Source: Hypericum androsaemum
Taxonomy: Eukaryota; Streptophyta; Magnoliopsida; Malpighiales; Hypericaceae
Direction of reading: 5' to 3'
Length of the DNA stretch: 64,000 nt
NCBI GenBank assembly: GCA_963995505.1
Contig: OZ023189.1
Span: 3,361,155-3,425,154, forward strand
Position numbers and translations under genes: made by a program. This document shows positions 32,457 through 42,880 of this stretch, in pieces. Within the stretch, counting starts at the first letter, position 1. Every line of letters starts with the position of its first letter. A model generated the notes under the pieces. That model saw only the letters and a list, made by a program, of their open reading frames with translations, was not told the origin of the DNA and did no database searches.

Positions 32457-34669
32457 TCAGCTTTCATCAGATTTGCCAGCTTGGAGCCTCCGAGCGAAAT
32501 TGCGGAGGCTTACGATCACATCCTTGAGCTTCCCCTTGGTCTCAGCGTCGACCAAGTCGCCGGTGGCGAAGTCAACCTTTGAAGGAGGGACATAAGCTCC
32601 AATGAAAAGCTCCGGCTTGTTGATGAAGTGGAGGTCGAGGAAGACACCGATCTGACGGAGATGGTACTGTGATCTCACGCCGGTGTTCCCTCCGGACACG
32701 CTGACGATGGCGGCCGCCTTGTCCCCCCAGCAGTTTGGTGGGCGAGATGCCCAGTCAAGGGCGTTCTTCAGTAGTGCTGTTATTTAGCCACCCAAGTTGA
32801 AAAAAACAAAGTTAGTGTATGGTTGTTGTAAAAGGTTTGAATTTAGATCTTGAGTAGAAGTGACATGAATGTAAAATATTATCGAATCATCCTAAATTAT
32901 GATCTGATGTTGCTCGACTAAATATCAGACTTAAGAAAAAAAATATCAAGTTAAATTCCATGTGAAATTATTATATTTTCAGTATCTGAAATCATCGTAC
33001 AATCCAAGTATAGAATAGTCTCCCATTAAAGCTAATGACAGCTTGCTTAATATAATCACAGTGGAACTTTCGAGGACCACAAAGTGAAAATAAGGTATGG
33101 TCTTTTATGAGAAAGGGCAAACAATAATTAGTAGAATCTCTTTGTCTTGATTGGTATTTTTAATTTTTTTTTGATAAATATACTTTCTATTCATCGAAAA
33201 AGGTATTTATATCCACCACAGTGATTTTTTTAACTGTAAAAACGTAAATATCTTATATTTGATATTTTTTCTAAATTGATATATTTTTAACACCAAAAAT
33301 ATCCCTTTGAAAAGGTTCAGTTAAATCTCCCATATTTCTTTGGCTCAATTTAAATGCCAAAATAAAAATTAAGATCCAGATTTTTCTCAGCATGAGCAAT
33401 CGTATACAATTTTCAATGCACTTTTTTCTGTTAGCCTCTGATCGACACTGTCAAGTACATTCTTTAACTGTGTATTATGTATTCATAAAGTTCAAACTTG
33501 ATATATCTTTAACAAAATATCATTCATTTTCGACTTAATCATAGATCTGATCTAATATTCATTTTTATTGGATACCTCATCTAAAATGATGTAGATTTTC
33601 AATAGTTAGCGTAAATTCAGTGACCAACAAATCTGAATGTAAGTGCATATGAAATTAGATCTTTAAGAAACAATCAAGAAAAGAACCCAAAAAAAAAGAC
33701 AGAGAGAAGATAAGAAATACTCTCATCCTGAGAGATAAAAACTCTACGACCAGAGCTAATCTCCGTTATTCGACTAAGACATACAAAAGAATAGAAGAAC
33801 GTATGGAGGTAACGGCACAAAAAATTGAAGCTCGTGAATAAAGAAATGTGATAGCGTTTTAGGTGGCCTGACTGCCGGTCAGAACTGTAAATTTCAAAAC
33901 ATTGATAAAGACGAAAATAATTGCCTCTTATTTAAAAATCTATCCTATACTCTCATATAATGCAACTTGTAGGAGAAAAAATAGGCGTTACCCATTGCAT
34001 TTGATGTGGTTAACATCGTTGTCAATTTCATTTAGGTAGGGCCAGAAAGCAATAAAGAAAAGGGCGACGACTTCAATTCAAATAAATGTAAGGTACTAGT
34101 TATTTTCTGTGGAAGATTTTAGGTGGTTATTTTTGAACATTAAATATTGTATAATTATATATAGTATGTTATATTTGACCAATTTTATAGAAAAACAGGA
34201 ATGAATCTTAGTCGAAACATTAAATAGAATCATAAACTTGGGTCAACCATTTGAGCACGGGGTACGAAGCATAATTAGGTTACTTTTCGTTTTCCGATAA
34301 AGTATGAGTTAGTTTGCTAAAAAAAAATTAAAGTATGATTTAGTTTCAATTAACTTTTTAACTTTAGTTCTGTGCGTTAACTTTTGCAATAATGTCCCAA
34401 GAAGCTTGGACAAAGATTTTATCAACACTAAATGGTATAAAGTTGTTTTAGTTTTAAAAAATTTGTTAAAAATATATCAATATAAACATTTGTGTTTTGT
34501 AATGTTTCAAAAATATTAATTAATTAATTGGTTTAATAGATATTCGAATAAGCGCTATTATAAAAAAATCTTTTTGTTGTTTTCTGTATGCATTACCTTA
34601 AGAATAGAATTGGACCCAATTAACTACTTCAGTATTATTTAAAAAGCAAAATTAGAGGGAAATAGTAAT

Positions 34670-34727
<58 letters not shown>

Positions 34728-35110
34728 GAGGCTTACGAGAGACGGAATAATTATACTCGGGTGAGGCGAACAAGACAGCGTCGGCCTCGCGAACCTTCTG
34801 GCGGAAGGCTTCCACGACCGGCGGGTAAGTTCCGGCGACTTCCAGATCGGTGTTAAGCATCGGCAGTTCGGAGATATCCACATTCTCTATTTCTACCCCA
34901 TCCACCTCCTCCTTGCTTAGTTGGATTGCTATATAGTATTACAACAACTAACTATTAGAACAAATAAAAGATACGGATTGAATCCCGGAATTCCGTCAAT
35001 CAAAAGATACGGGTAGAAGACAGATTAAAATTACCAGCACGGATCAGGCCACGGTTGAAGGATGCTTCACGTAGAGAACCACAAATGGCTGCCACTTTGA
35101 TCACTGCCAT
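32457..35110 (-). CDS. NQR: NAD(P)H:quinone oxidoreductase, FMN-dependent (tandem copy C)
   Basis: Minus-strand exons 35110-35035, 34928-34737 and 32776-32457 (introns 106 and 1960 bp, phase 1) encode 195 residues ending in TGA. Start MAVIKVAAICGSLREASFNR; FASPEYNYSVS; LLKNALDWASRPPNCW; end RRLQAGKSDES. Exons 1 and 2 have exactly the lengths of copy B (76 and 192 bp), so B and C are the closest pair. The glycine loop reads VSGGNTGVRSQYHL, the most altered of the three. At the exon 2/3 junction the last exonic base is C instead of G, changing the A of SVSAPLKN to proline (and P to L). The donor of intron 2 is followed within 20 bp by a long GA repeat. A TTTATTTAAA box near 35195-35205 matches that of copy B. 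Confidence 0.94.
34671..34724. repeat. (AG)27 microsatellite in intron 2 of NQR copy C
   Basis: 54 uninterrupted bases of AG/GA on the plus strand (CT in the transcript), starting about 12 bases inside the 5' splice site of the minus-strand gene. It is pyrimidine-rich in the RNA and probably length-variable. Confidence 0.95.
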
Positions 35111-35205
35111 CTCTCTCTCAGTTTCTCTTTCTCTCTCGATGTAGTAAGGAAGTTGGTTGGTCGTTTGGTGGAGAGACGAACGTGATATGCAGGGTTTAAA
35201 TAAAT

Positions 35206-37485
35206 GAATGATTTTTGCGCGTTCAATATTACCAAGTTTGACCCTCCATAAAAAAATTGACCAAATATCTTTCTTTTTTTTCGAAAGAAGACCAAATATC
35301 TTTCGGAAGGAAGTTTCCTTCAGTGTGAAAGACTGTTTAAAGTTTCGGAAATAATTAAAAAGAGTGGTCGAAAGTTGAATACAGTTTTTGGGATAATTTG
35401 ACCAAAGCATCTAATGGGTTCCCATGCCTAACCCTAACCCTGTGATTTACGATCGTACCAAGTAATAATATTTGGAACCAAAATCAATAGATCGATTGGT
35501 GATAACATTTTTTTAGCTTAACCAGATCATATCCAACTTGAATCTGAGTCGGGCTAGTAAATTCGGATATTTGATAGTATAAACAAAAATTAACAATATT
35601 TAAATTATTCATTTTAATGAAATATAGTAAAGAGAAAGCAAATCTGTTAAGATTTGCTATAAAAAATAAATAAAATTCAAATAATTAAATATAACGACTC
35701 ATACTTGAAACAAACGAGATGCCAACCCCAAGCCCCAAGCCGTCGCCCCAATCTTACTTAAAGTTACTGAAGGCGCTGTGAACAAATATATTGGAATCGG
35801 ATTTAATTCTATTTTTCTTACTTCATTTGAAATAATTGTGCTTTGGATTGCTTATGTGAGTTTAGTATGAAGAACTTCCAATTAATATAGCCTATGATTT
35901 TTATAATATTTTATTAATAAATATGTAAAAATATAAAGTACATCAGACCCTGGCTCTAAATCCACAAACAAAAATCTAGATCTTAAGATTCCAATTTTAC
36001 CTTGCCTACTATCATGAGTAACGTATTGGTTCTTCCTCATGGAATACGGTGATTAACTTTCGTTCTTAATTAGGGGGAAAATTTTACAATAGCCTCCTCC
36101 GTAAATATGAATGGTTATATCTAATAGTTAAAATTTTATAGTGGATCTTATTTATTTTCTTTTTTGCAGATTTTATTAAAAAATCAATATTTAAATATTG
36201 TCATAATATCAAAAGGATTACTGTAAAATTACTCGGGAAGGAAAACTATAAACGTTTCTGCCATAGAAAATAAATTGGCTTCGCCGGTTGATTGAAGGTG
36301 CCAAATTAAGAAGGTCTAAATCATAGTTTGAATTGACAAGGAGTTATAGCAGCGGTTATTTTAGAAAATTTGACGCCAGATATAACTGAACTTATGGTGG
36401 TTTTGATTGTAGAAATTGTATATAGCATTGTTATCGATAACACTCTTTTCTTTGTGTATTTTTTCAATAAATTTTATCGGTGAATTTTCTAATGAGGCTG
36501 ACGTCTACAAGAATTCTGCATTTTGTAAATAATATATTAATCAAAATTTCACTTATTAAAAAAATTGAAAAGGAGTTATATATAATACTTCGGGCCGCCG
36601 CCGCCGGGCTTGGTTCGTTGACCGGGGTTGATGGGTTCTTAGGGGCGAACATCCAAAAGAATGAAAGATGCTGAATTCTGTATTTGGACAGAATTCAAGT
36701 GCGATTCATGGGTGTATAATGTGCATCGAAACTTTTATATTAGAACTAATAGAAAATTAAGTATAACAACTAACCAACTTATTAAAAAATTAATTTAATG
36801 AAATTTTACTGTCTCAATTCTGAAAGGCAGTTTATAAATAGACCATCTCAAATCTTAAATCAACATGTTACAAAACTAATTTAATGCAATTTAATTGTCT
36901 CAGAGCTTGATAAAAAAATTGGTTTTCTGTCTTCCGTATAAGATTCCATAAATATTTAGGATCGATTAGGATCCGAATCTTCGCTTGGATGGAGTGTTCT
37001 AGGAAAATTATGTAATGGTGCCTCTACAAATACAACTCACTCTATTTAGTAGTTGAAATTTTATAAAGTAAAAATTTTATGGTAATAATATACATCATTG
37101 ACTGTCTCTCTCATTTTTGTTATTAAGAGATTAATGGTGCCAATGCTGATCTAGATAGGTGAAAAGTCAATCGAGCAAGTTTAAATTCAGTAGATCCACA
37201 ATATCTGACTACTTTTTTTCTTGTACTTGCAATTACTGTACTCCTAGAGGGAAAAATTTTGTAGGTCCAAGTTTCAACATAATTCACAGAAATGTTCGTC
37301 TTCAGTAAATTAATCCTAGAGTTTAAAAAATTAAATTAGTTAGTCCTTCTCGTCAATTTATTTCATAAATTTAATTAGATTATGATATGAAATTATCAAA
37401 ATACCTTTACCTCATATAAAACTAAAAATCAAACTTTACCGACCCCACGGTAAAAAAAACCTCAAGTCATAAGCCATCAAACGAA
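35206..37485. other. Intergenic AT-rich DNA upstream of NQR copy C
   Basis: No gene recognised. A short GC-rich island at about 36590-36650 (GGGCCGCCGCCGCCGGGC) stands out in otherwise AT-rich sequence and has no reading of note. The promoter of copy C should lie in the first few hundred bases. Confidence 0.5.
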
Positions 37486-37494
37486 AAAAATCTA

Positions 37495-38252
37495 GGGTAA
37501 ATTACTCTCAAGCCCCTGGTATTTGGTATATTTTACGCTCGTTCCACTGTGTTCCGATAATCGATTATAAACTCCCCGAGGTTTGATTTTATTATACTCT
37601 CAGGCCCCTCGCTGACGTCAGCGATCAAGATATTATTATTTTCTTACTGAAATGACCATTATACCCCTAAGTCATCTTCTCCGATCTATACCCTCCATCT
37701 CTAACAATCGACCCAGACTTAGTCAAGTTCAGCTCACCGGCGATGAAGGGGAGCTCTTTCCCCTTCCTTCCTTTACCGCATCGGAACTGGCATCCTCGAC
37801 AACGACGACATCCTGGTCACCGACATCGAACCCAATCGTCCCCGCCCTGTCCACGACAACGATGACATCCTAGTCGACGGCATCGAACCCAATGTTCTGG
37901 TCCAGTCCGCCGCCCTCTCCTCCATCCTTAAGCTCGGCGCTGTCCCTACCCTTTCTGCTCCAAATCGAGGAGAGAGAAGATGTGTGTTTAACTCATTCCG
38001 GGCCCGCTTCAGCTCCTCTTTGAGATCTCGGCGAGAGTGAGGTTGGTCGGGATGGGGCTGAGGTTGCTCGGGGATGGGGCCGAGGCTAGATCATGGTGGT
38101 CTTCCACCATCGGTGGGATTGACCGCTGACGTCAGCGAGGAGCCTGAGAGTATAATAAAACCAAACATCAGAAAGTTTTTAATCGATTATCGAAACACAA
38201 GGGGGCGAGCGTGAAATATACCAAACACCAGGAGTCTGAGCATAATTTACCC
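37495..38252. mobile_element. MULE with perfect 9-bp target duplication and a GC-rich captured interior
   Basis: 758 bp. TIRs of about 130 bp (37495-37630 against 38120-38252) start GGGTAAATTA and share CTGGT.TTTGGTATATTT, TCGATAATCGATTA, GGTTTTATTATACTCTCAGG and CTCGCTGACGTCAGCG. Direct repeats AAAAATCTA at 37486-37494 and 38253-38261 are perfect. The interior is much more GC-rich than its surroundings and contains an open stretch with protein-like composition, so it is likely a Pack-MULE, although the donor gene was not identified. Confidence 0.9.
37790..37968 (+). pseudogene. Unidentified gene fragment inside the MULE
   Basis: One phase reads GILDNDDILVTDIEPNRPRP, then DNDDILVDGIEPNVLVQSAA and LSSILKLGAVPTLSAPN without a stop. 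The peptide contains two copies of DNDDILV(T/D)(D/G)IEPN about 19 residues apart. No start codon, splice sites or known family were recognised. It is listed as a probable captured exon piece because of its base composition and its position between MULE ends. Confidence 0.4.
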
Positions 38253-38261
38253 AAAAATCTA

Positions 38262-38800
38262 AACCACTATAGAAGAACCCTAAACCCAAAATATAACGCC
38301 TGCCTCTTTAAGAAAAGAACCATAAGCTATTGTAACTAGTGAGAGCCAAAAACGATGAGATATATTAAGGAGGTTGTCAACAACCAAGTCAAATTCTGAT
38401 TGAAATTCGACACCGATTTTATGGAATATGAATAGTTTTGATTTATTTACTTATCAAATTTCATGTCGAGACTCTTTTGTGGCGATGACGACGCAATTAT
38501 ATGTATTTCGAATTTTCTTGATTTATTCGGCCAAGCGAGTTTGTATGCCGTCGATTTCTTTTGTCGCACAACAAATATTGCATTGGAGTCTCTAATTCTG
38601 TAGGCAATATATAATTGCAATCTGATCTATAGCATTCATATAATTGCTGCAACCTGCAACATATATATAAATCACTTTAATTCGAAATACACAATTGAAT
38701 TACAGAACCAACTATGTATCTAATGCATCTTTTTCTATTAGTAAAACAGACTTTGGTGGCATTTCATTCCATATGGAGTGTGGATATGAATTGGTTTCAA
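38262..38800. other. Intergenic; possible 5' flank of the fossil transposase
   Basis: AT-rich with no open frame of note. It could belong to the decayed MuDR element that follows; no terminal repeat was found. Confidence 0.4.
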
Positions 38801-39592
38801 TGTGGGACAATTTTTTGATCATTGCCAACGTTTCAAGAATGTGTTAACAGACTACACGATCTGTGCTTGTTACAAACTGACGTATCTAAATAATGACAAG
38901 CTAAGGGTCACTGCTATTTTTAGTACAAATAATTGTCCATGGAAGATACATGCTTCGCGTCTATGAGAACAAATTTTTTTTTATGGTGAAGATCATAAAA
39001 GATGAGCACAATTGCTTAAGATTCTCCATTAACAAAGCTACTAAGGCAAAGTGAATTTCTGAAAAGTTGGGTGAGCTACTTCGTGTGAATCCCAAGTTGG
39101 ACAATGAAACTATGAAGGCTGCATTGACATAATGAGGGATTGAAGCTAAGGATTGGAAGCTTCAAAGGGAAAAAAAATTGCTCAAAGAGTTACAACAATG
39201 TACTTTCATGCTAAATTAGACAAGTATTACAGATTACTTAGAGAAAAGAATGAGGGAACAATAGCTAAGCTGCAACCTTGAAAGTAATAATCCAGATTAG
39301 ACAAAAGATATTTTAGAGGTGCTTTATATGCTTCGGTTCTTTAAAGGAGGATTTTGTCAAGGGTTGTAGACCCTTTTTGGGTTAGATGGATGTCACTTGA
39401 AATGGCCATTTAGTGCATTCTCTTAGCAGCAATTGTTTTAGATGGAAATCAATGAATTTTTTCTATTGCTTGGGCAGGACTGGATGTTGAGAATAGTTGT
39501 AATTAGAAATAGTTTGTGGAGTTATTGTTTGAAAAATAGCTAGGAATGATATGTGCAAGCTCTTTACCATAATGACAGATGGCCACAAGGTG
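38801..39592 (+). pseudogene. MuDR/MULE transposase fossil
   Basis: Across shifting phases: NVLTDYTICACYKLTYLNND, then CPWKIHASRL and DEHNC (the DNA-binding N-terminal region of MURA-type transposases), LGELLRVNPKLDNETMKAAL, then GCRPFLGLDGCHLKW (around the first catalytic Asp of the MULE DDE domain), LDGNQ.IFSIAWAGLDVENS and FTIMTDGHKG (around the second). Numerous stops and frame changes, and the reading ends at about 39592 before the catalytic Glu and the SWIM zinc finger. It is dead, but shows that autonomous MULEs once existed here. Confidence 0.85.
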
Positions 39593-40126
39593 AGATTTTA
39601 GTTTCTTTTGTGCTTGAACTTGAGTGCTCACCATGATTTCAAACCCTTACTCTCATTAATTTCTAGTTCGTCCTGGACAATCCTTCTTTATGTGTCTTTT
39701 TTCTCTGCACTTGAAATAATTTTTATTGAAATTCTTAGACATCGACCTGAATCCTTTTCTGCCATTTCCTTCTCTACGATCCTGCTTACCTTTCATAAAA
39801 GCCAAGTTCTTTTTGATGAAACATCAGTAGAGCACCATTATACCCTCAAACATCGAACTTCTTACCCCACGTTAGAATTGTAACCAAAATTTTGTAGGAA
39901 CTTGGCTGGAAACTGAACAACATCAATGCATAATCCTCGTCTTTGAACTTCACATCAACCCTAAACATATCACAGATAATCTGATTAAACAAGCTAACGT
40001 GCTGGTCTAGATCTGAGCCCTACGCGATCTTAAGCTCGTACAACCTTTGCTTAGGATACAACCTGTTCAATAATGACTTCGAGATACACCGACTCTCCAG
40101 TTTCTTCCAAACTTCAACCGTTGACT

Positions 40127-40236
40127 TTTTTTTTGAAAAGTAAATTACACCAAGAATACTCCTACGTCAGGATTTGAACCCATGACCTCCGTCAAATCTT
40201 GCTACGCCTATGCCATTAGGCCAAATGGCCTTTGGC
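40127..40236 (-). mobile_element. tRNA-derived SINE (copy 2) inserted in the copia gag
   Basis: On the minus strand it starts GCCAAAGGCC, with A box TGGCCTAATGGC, B box GGTTCAAATCC, tail motif TGGTGTAATTTA and a run of A (T's at about 40126-40134). Flanking direct repeats CTTCAACCGTTGACTT (from 40112) and CTTCAACCTTGACTT (from 40238) differ by one base. Start, boxes and tail match the SINE at 2323-2429. Confidence 0.87.
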
Positions 40237-40266
40237 GCTTCAACCTTGACTTCTCATCCATGACAT

Positions 40267-40887
40267 TGATATGAATCTGATCACAAGAATATTAATTTCG
40301 TTTTTTTTGATGTTTTTGAGTCTATTTAGGAAGTTAATTATATGTTATTTTCGTTTTATAAGAGTTCTAGTCTATTTAGGATGTCAATAATGTGAGAATT
40401 TCGTTTCTTTAAGAGTTCAAGTCAGTTTAGGAAGGTGATTATATGATAATCACGCTTTTAAGCAATCATAAGAGTCCTAAACTTATTTTCCTTTTTAGTT
40501 TCCCTTTTTAAGTCATATTTATCTAGTTAGAAGTTATATTTAATTAGGAATCTCTTTGTAACAATCTGCCTATATATAAAGGCATTATCAATGAGAATAA
40601 GGAGAATAATTTGAGTACAAAAAACGTGGGCTTTGCTCTCTTGGTTCTTCGGAACTATTCGAACACAGCGGAGGGATTCCGTTCGTTCACCTTCGACTTA
40701 TCAAGCGGATCTACATCACCGTTTGTGGCGTCTTCATCAAATCAAGGTTCTTGTTTCCCTACAGCAGCGGGTCGAGGTTGTTCATACCGAGGTTCTTGCA
40801 AAGGTGCAAACAACGGGTCGAGATTTTCATCAATCTGAACGTAGATAGATCCGGCTTTCGCGTGGATCCGTAACGAGATTCACATCA
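40267..40887 (+). mobile_element. Solo LTR (copia-type) with perfect GACAT target duplication
   Basis: 621 bp with ends TGATATGAATC and GATTCACATCA, which are inverted copies of each other and carry TG..CA. Direct repeats GACAT at 40262-40266 and 40888-40892 are perfect. A TATA box TATATATAAAGG near 40572 gives the plus orientation. No matching internal domain or second LTR exists in the window. It interrupts the minus-strand copia gag between YHV and MDEKS. Confidence 0.92.
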
Positions 40888-41097
40888 GACATGATACATC
40901 ATATTATCCACCAAGCACTAGCGAAACATCACTACCACCTTGGCCTCCAATTGTGCCACTTTTGATACTCCATCTTCTCAGAATTCTTCGCCAATAGTGC
41001 GTTGACCATTCCTTTCTGAACCAACAGTTCCTTGAGACATCTTTTCCATGAAGTAAAATTCGTCGTTCTGTCAAACTTTTGCACCAAAACTAGCCAT

Positions 41098-41640
41098 CTT
41101 TCCCTAAAAACTCTAGGACCAATTTGTTAGAAAATCAACATATTTAAAGGTATGGATGTGCAGCAGAATCAAAGTACCCAAGCTCACCTCAAGCTCACAT
41201 AGGGTTAAAGTAACTCTATCTATTTATAGACTAATCTTAATACAATCATAAAATTTTACTAAGTCAACGATAAGTCTAATAACGAAATTCTTAGAAAACC
41301 GAAATTTCTTTAGTATCCTGATTTTGAGTGAATACCTCAACGTTGCAACTAGAATAAGTTATTTTTCTCTTTCTATCTTCATGTTTTTCCTACATCGTGT
41401 CTTTCATTGCATATTTGTCTTTTGTTTTCATGAATTGCGTGTAATTGTTTTATGAGCGATCTACCCCAATTTCGAGCATCTACTTAATTACTGATTATGA
41501 GTGAAAGATATAAGAGAAGAGTGGGGTTAGAAATGATCAAAATTTAAATCCTAATTACGATGAAAAATTCTACTTATTCAAAACCATAATGGACCAAAAT
41601 ATATTAAATCTAATGGACAAGTCAATTATCATATTCCTAG
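41098..41640 (-). repeat. Probable leader and 5' LTR of the decayed copia element
   Basis: Immediately upstream of the gag ATG the minus strand reads CTAACAAATTGGTCCTAGAG at about 41128-41109: an LTR end in CA followed by a decayed primer site (compare TTGGTATCAGAG). Further upstream is a TATA box TCTATAAATAGATAG (about 41213-41230). The outer LTR end is not defined; the region from about 41350 on is unassigned. Confidence 0.5.
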
Positions 41641-41830
41641 GTATTTACGTCTCCAACTCTTGCAACGATTGAGAGTCTTTGACGTCTCCAACCCTTCCCG
41701 CGATAGTGAAAGTTGTTGAAGTCTCCAACCTTTTCGACAATTGAGAAAGTTGTCGCCATCTCCAACCCTTATGTCAGCTAAGTAAGAAGGTTGTCGACGT
41801 ATCCAACCCTTGCGGCCGTTCCACCAAAAA
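41640..41830. repeat. Imperfect minisatellite, about 36-41 bp units
   Basis: About five degenerate units, each beginning ACGTCTCCAACCCTT and most including GATTGAGAAAGTTGTCG. Units start near 41645, 41681, 41719, 41757 and 41796. Non-coding; a short minus-strand frame across it is a by-product. Confidence 0.7.
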
Positions 41831-42494
41831 GAAAAAACCCGAGCAGCCCTAGGGAACGTTGACATTCCACCCAAAAAATTTGGGAACGTTGACAATCCTT
41901 GCAAAAATCGAGAAAGTTCTCGATGTCAAAGGTTGTTGGTATATAACATCAGTAGAATATAAAAAAAAATACTTAACCTAATGACACAATAAGTAAGAAA
42001 ATTTGACGAAAATTAACCATTAAAATTCTGTCAGGTACAATTATTAGTGTTAAATTTTGTATTTAAACAACATGTTAAAATTTTTTTTCAAGGCTGAAAT
42101 TTTCTAGTCATTTCTGGCATTTTTTTCTTACCATAGTAATTTCTTGGACCTTCTCTTCCATCTTCACCTACCTCTTCTTCTGCCCTTTTCTCTAAATTTT
42201 TTTTTTAACTTTTCCCTTGCTTTAAACCCCTGCCTGCCCCGTCACCGACCACCTGACCTCTCCAGCTTCACCCGACCACCTGACCACAGCCCGTCGCTGG
42301 ACCGCACACCGTACAGGCCTAGACCGTACACCGGAGCCCGTAGCTCGTTCGCTGCCCTCCGTCACGGCCAGCCCCGTTAACCGCCCTTAGCTTGCTCGTT
42401 GCTGTCGTCGTCCTCCGCTCGATAGTCGTCAACCCGTTCTCAGCCTTCGTCTACAACTTGCCGTCCGTCGTCCTCAGGTTGCCGAGTGTCGCCC
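41831..42494. other. Non-coding flank of the copia insertion
   Basis: AT-rich to about 42130, then GC- and pyrimidine-rich (42140-42494) with short unrelated frames. The GC-rich sequence continues on the far side of the copia element from 47784, so both belong to one interrupted locus. Confidence 0.5.
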
Positions 42495-42794
42495 TGTTGG
42501 CTGAGACGACAGTCGATGAGACGACAGAAGCAGATGCGAGTGACAGGGAGCACCGGATGATCGATCGTTCATAAGGGACATAATCTTATCTCTTCTCTAG
42601 CTCCACGTGTAACTTAATGAGCTTGCTAGTATAAATAGATAGATACAAGTATCTCTAGGTACAGAAAAACAGAAATTCGATTACAGAAAAATAATTCCAG
42701 ATTCTTCCACTAGATAACCGTCATCTTCAACCTTTAGACTGGTTCTTCCTCAAGCTCGTTCCTATTCTTCTTGTCTCCAATTAATCTTTGCACA
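42495..42794 (+). repeat. 5' LTR of the intact copia element
   Basis: Contains a TATA-like TATAAATAGATAG (about 42631-42645), the likely promoter. It ends in CACA directly before the primer site. Confidence 0.96.
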
Positions 42795-42806
42795 TGGTAT
42801 CAGAGC
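42795..42806 (+). promoter_or_regulatory. Primer binding site, initiator tRNA-Met
   Basis: TGGTATCAGAGC directly follows the LTR and is complementary to the 3' end of plant initiator tRNA-Met, the standard copia primer. Confidence 0.95.
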
Positions 42807-42880
42807 CATAGGCGAGTTGTTAGCCTAGTTTTCCTACAAAATCCAGTGCTATTCCTTCAAGCGCTTCGATTCGAGCTTTA

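Larger units (their letters stand above)
39640..41097 (-). pseudogene. Ty1-copia gag remnant, interrupted by a solo LTR and a SINE
   Basis: Minus-strand pieces: N-terminus from the ATG at 41097 (MASFGAKVFDRTTNFTSWKR-like, then ELLVQKGMVNALLAK and CLVDNMMYHV) down to 40893; continuation MDEKS at 40261-40237; then VEVWKKLESRCISKSLLNRL, YPKQRLYELKI, FNQIICDMFRVDVKFKDEDY to about 39900; then the zinc knuckle region KCREKRHIKKDCPGR near 39690. Frame changes and stops occur throughout. The two insertions split the gag at 40262-40892 and 40112-40236. No protease or later domain follows downstream on the minus strand. Confidence 0.82.

Noticed and set aside
34635..34905. Ser-Leu repeat protein tails
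   Set aside because: Translation of the (AG)n microsatellite past the exon 2 donor of NQR copy C.
40136..40236. tRNA gene on the minus strand
   Set aside because: Same reasoning: a SINE with poly(A) tail and flanking duplications.
42144..42574. Proline/arginine-rich frames left of the intact copia element
   Set aside because: Pyrimidine-rich non-coding flank; the last frame is the LTR copy of the polyprotein C-terminus.
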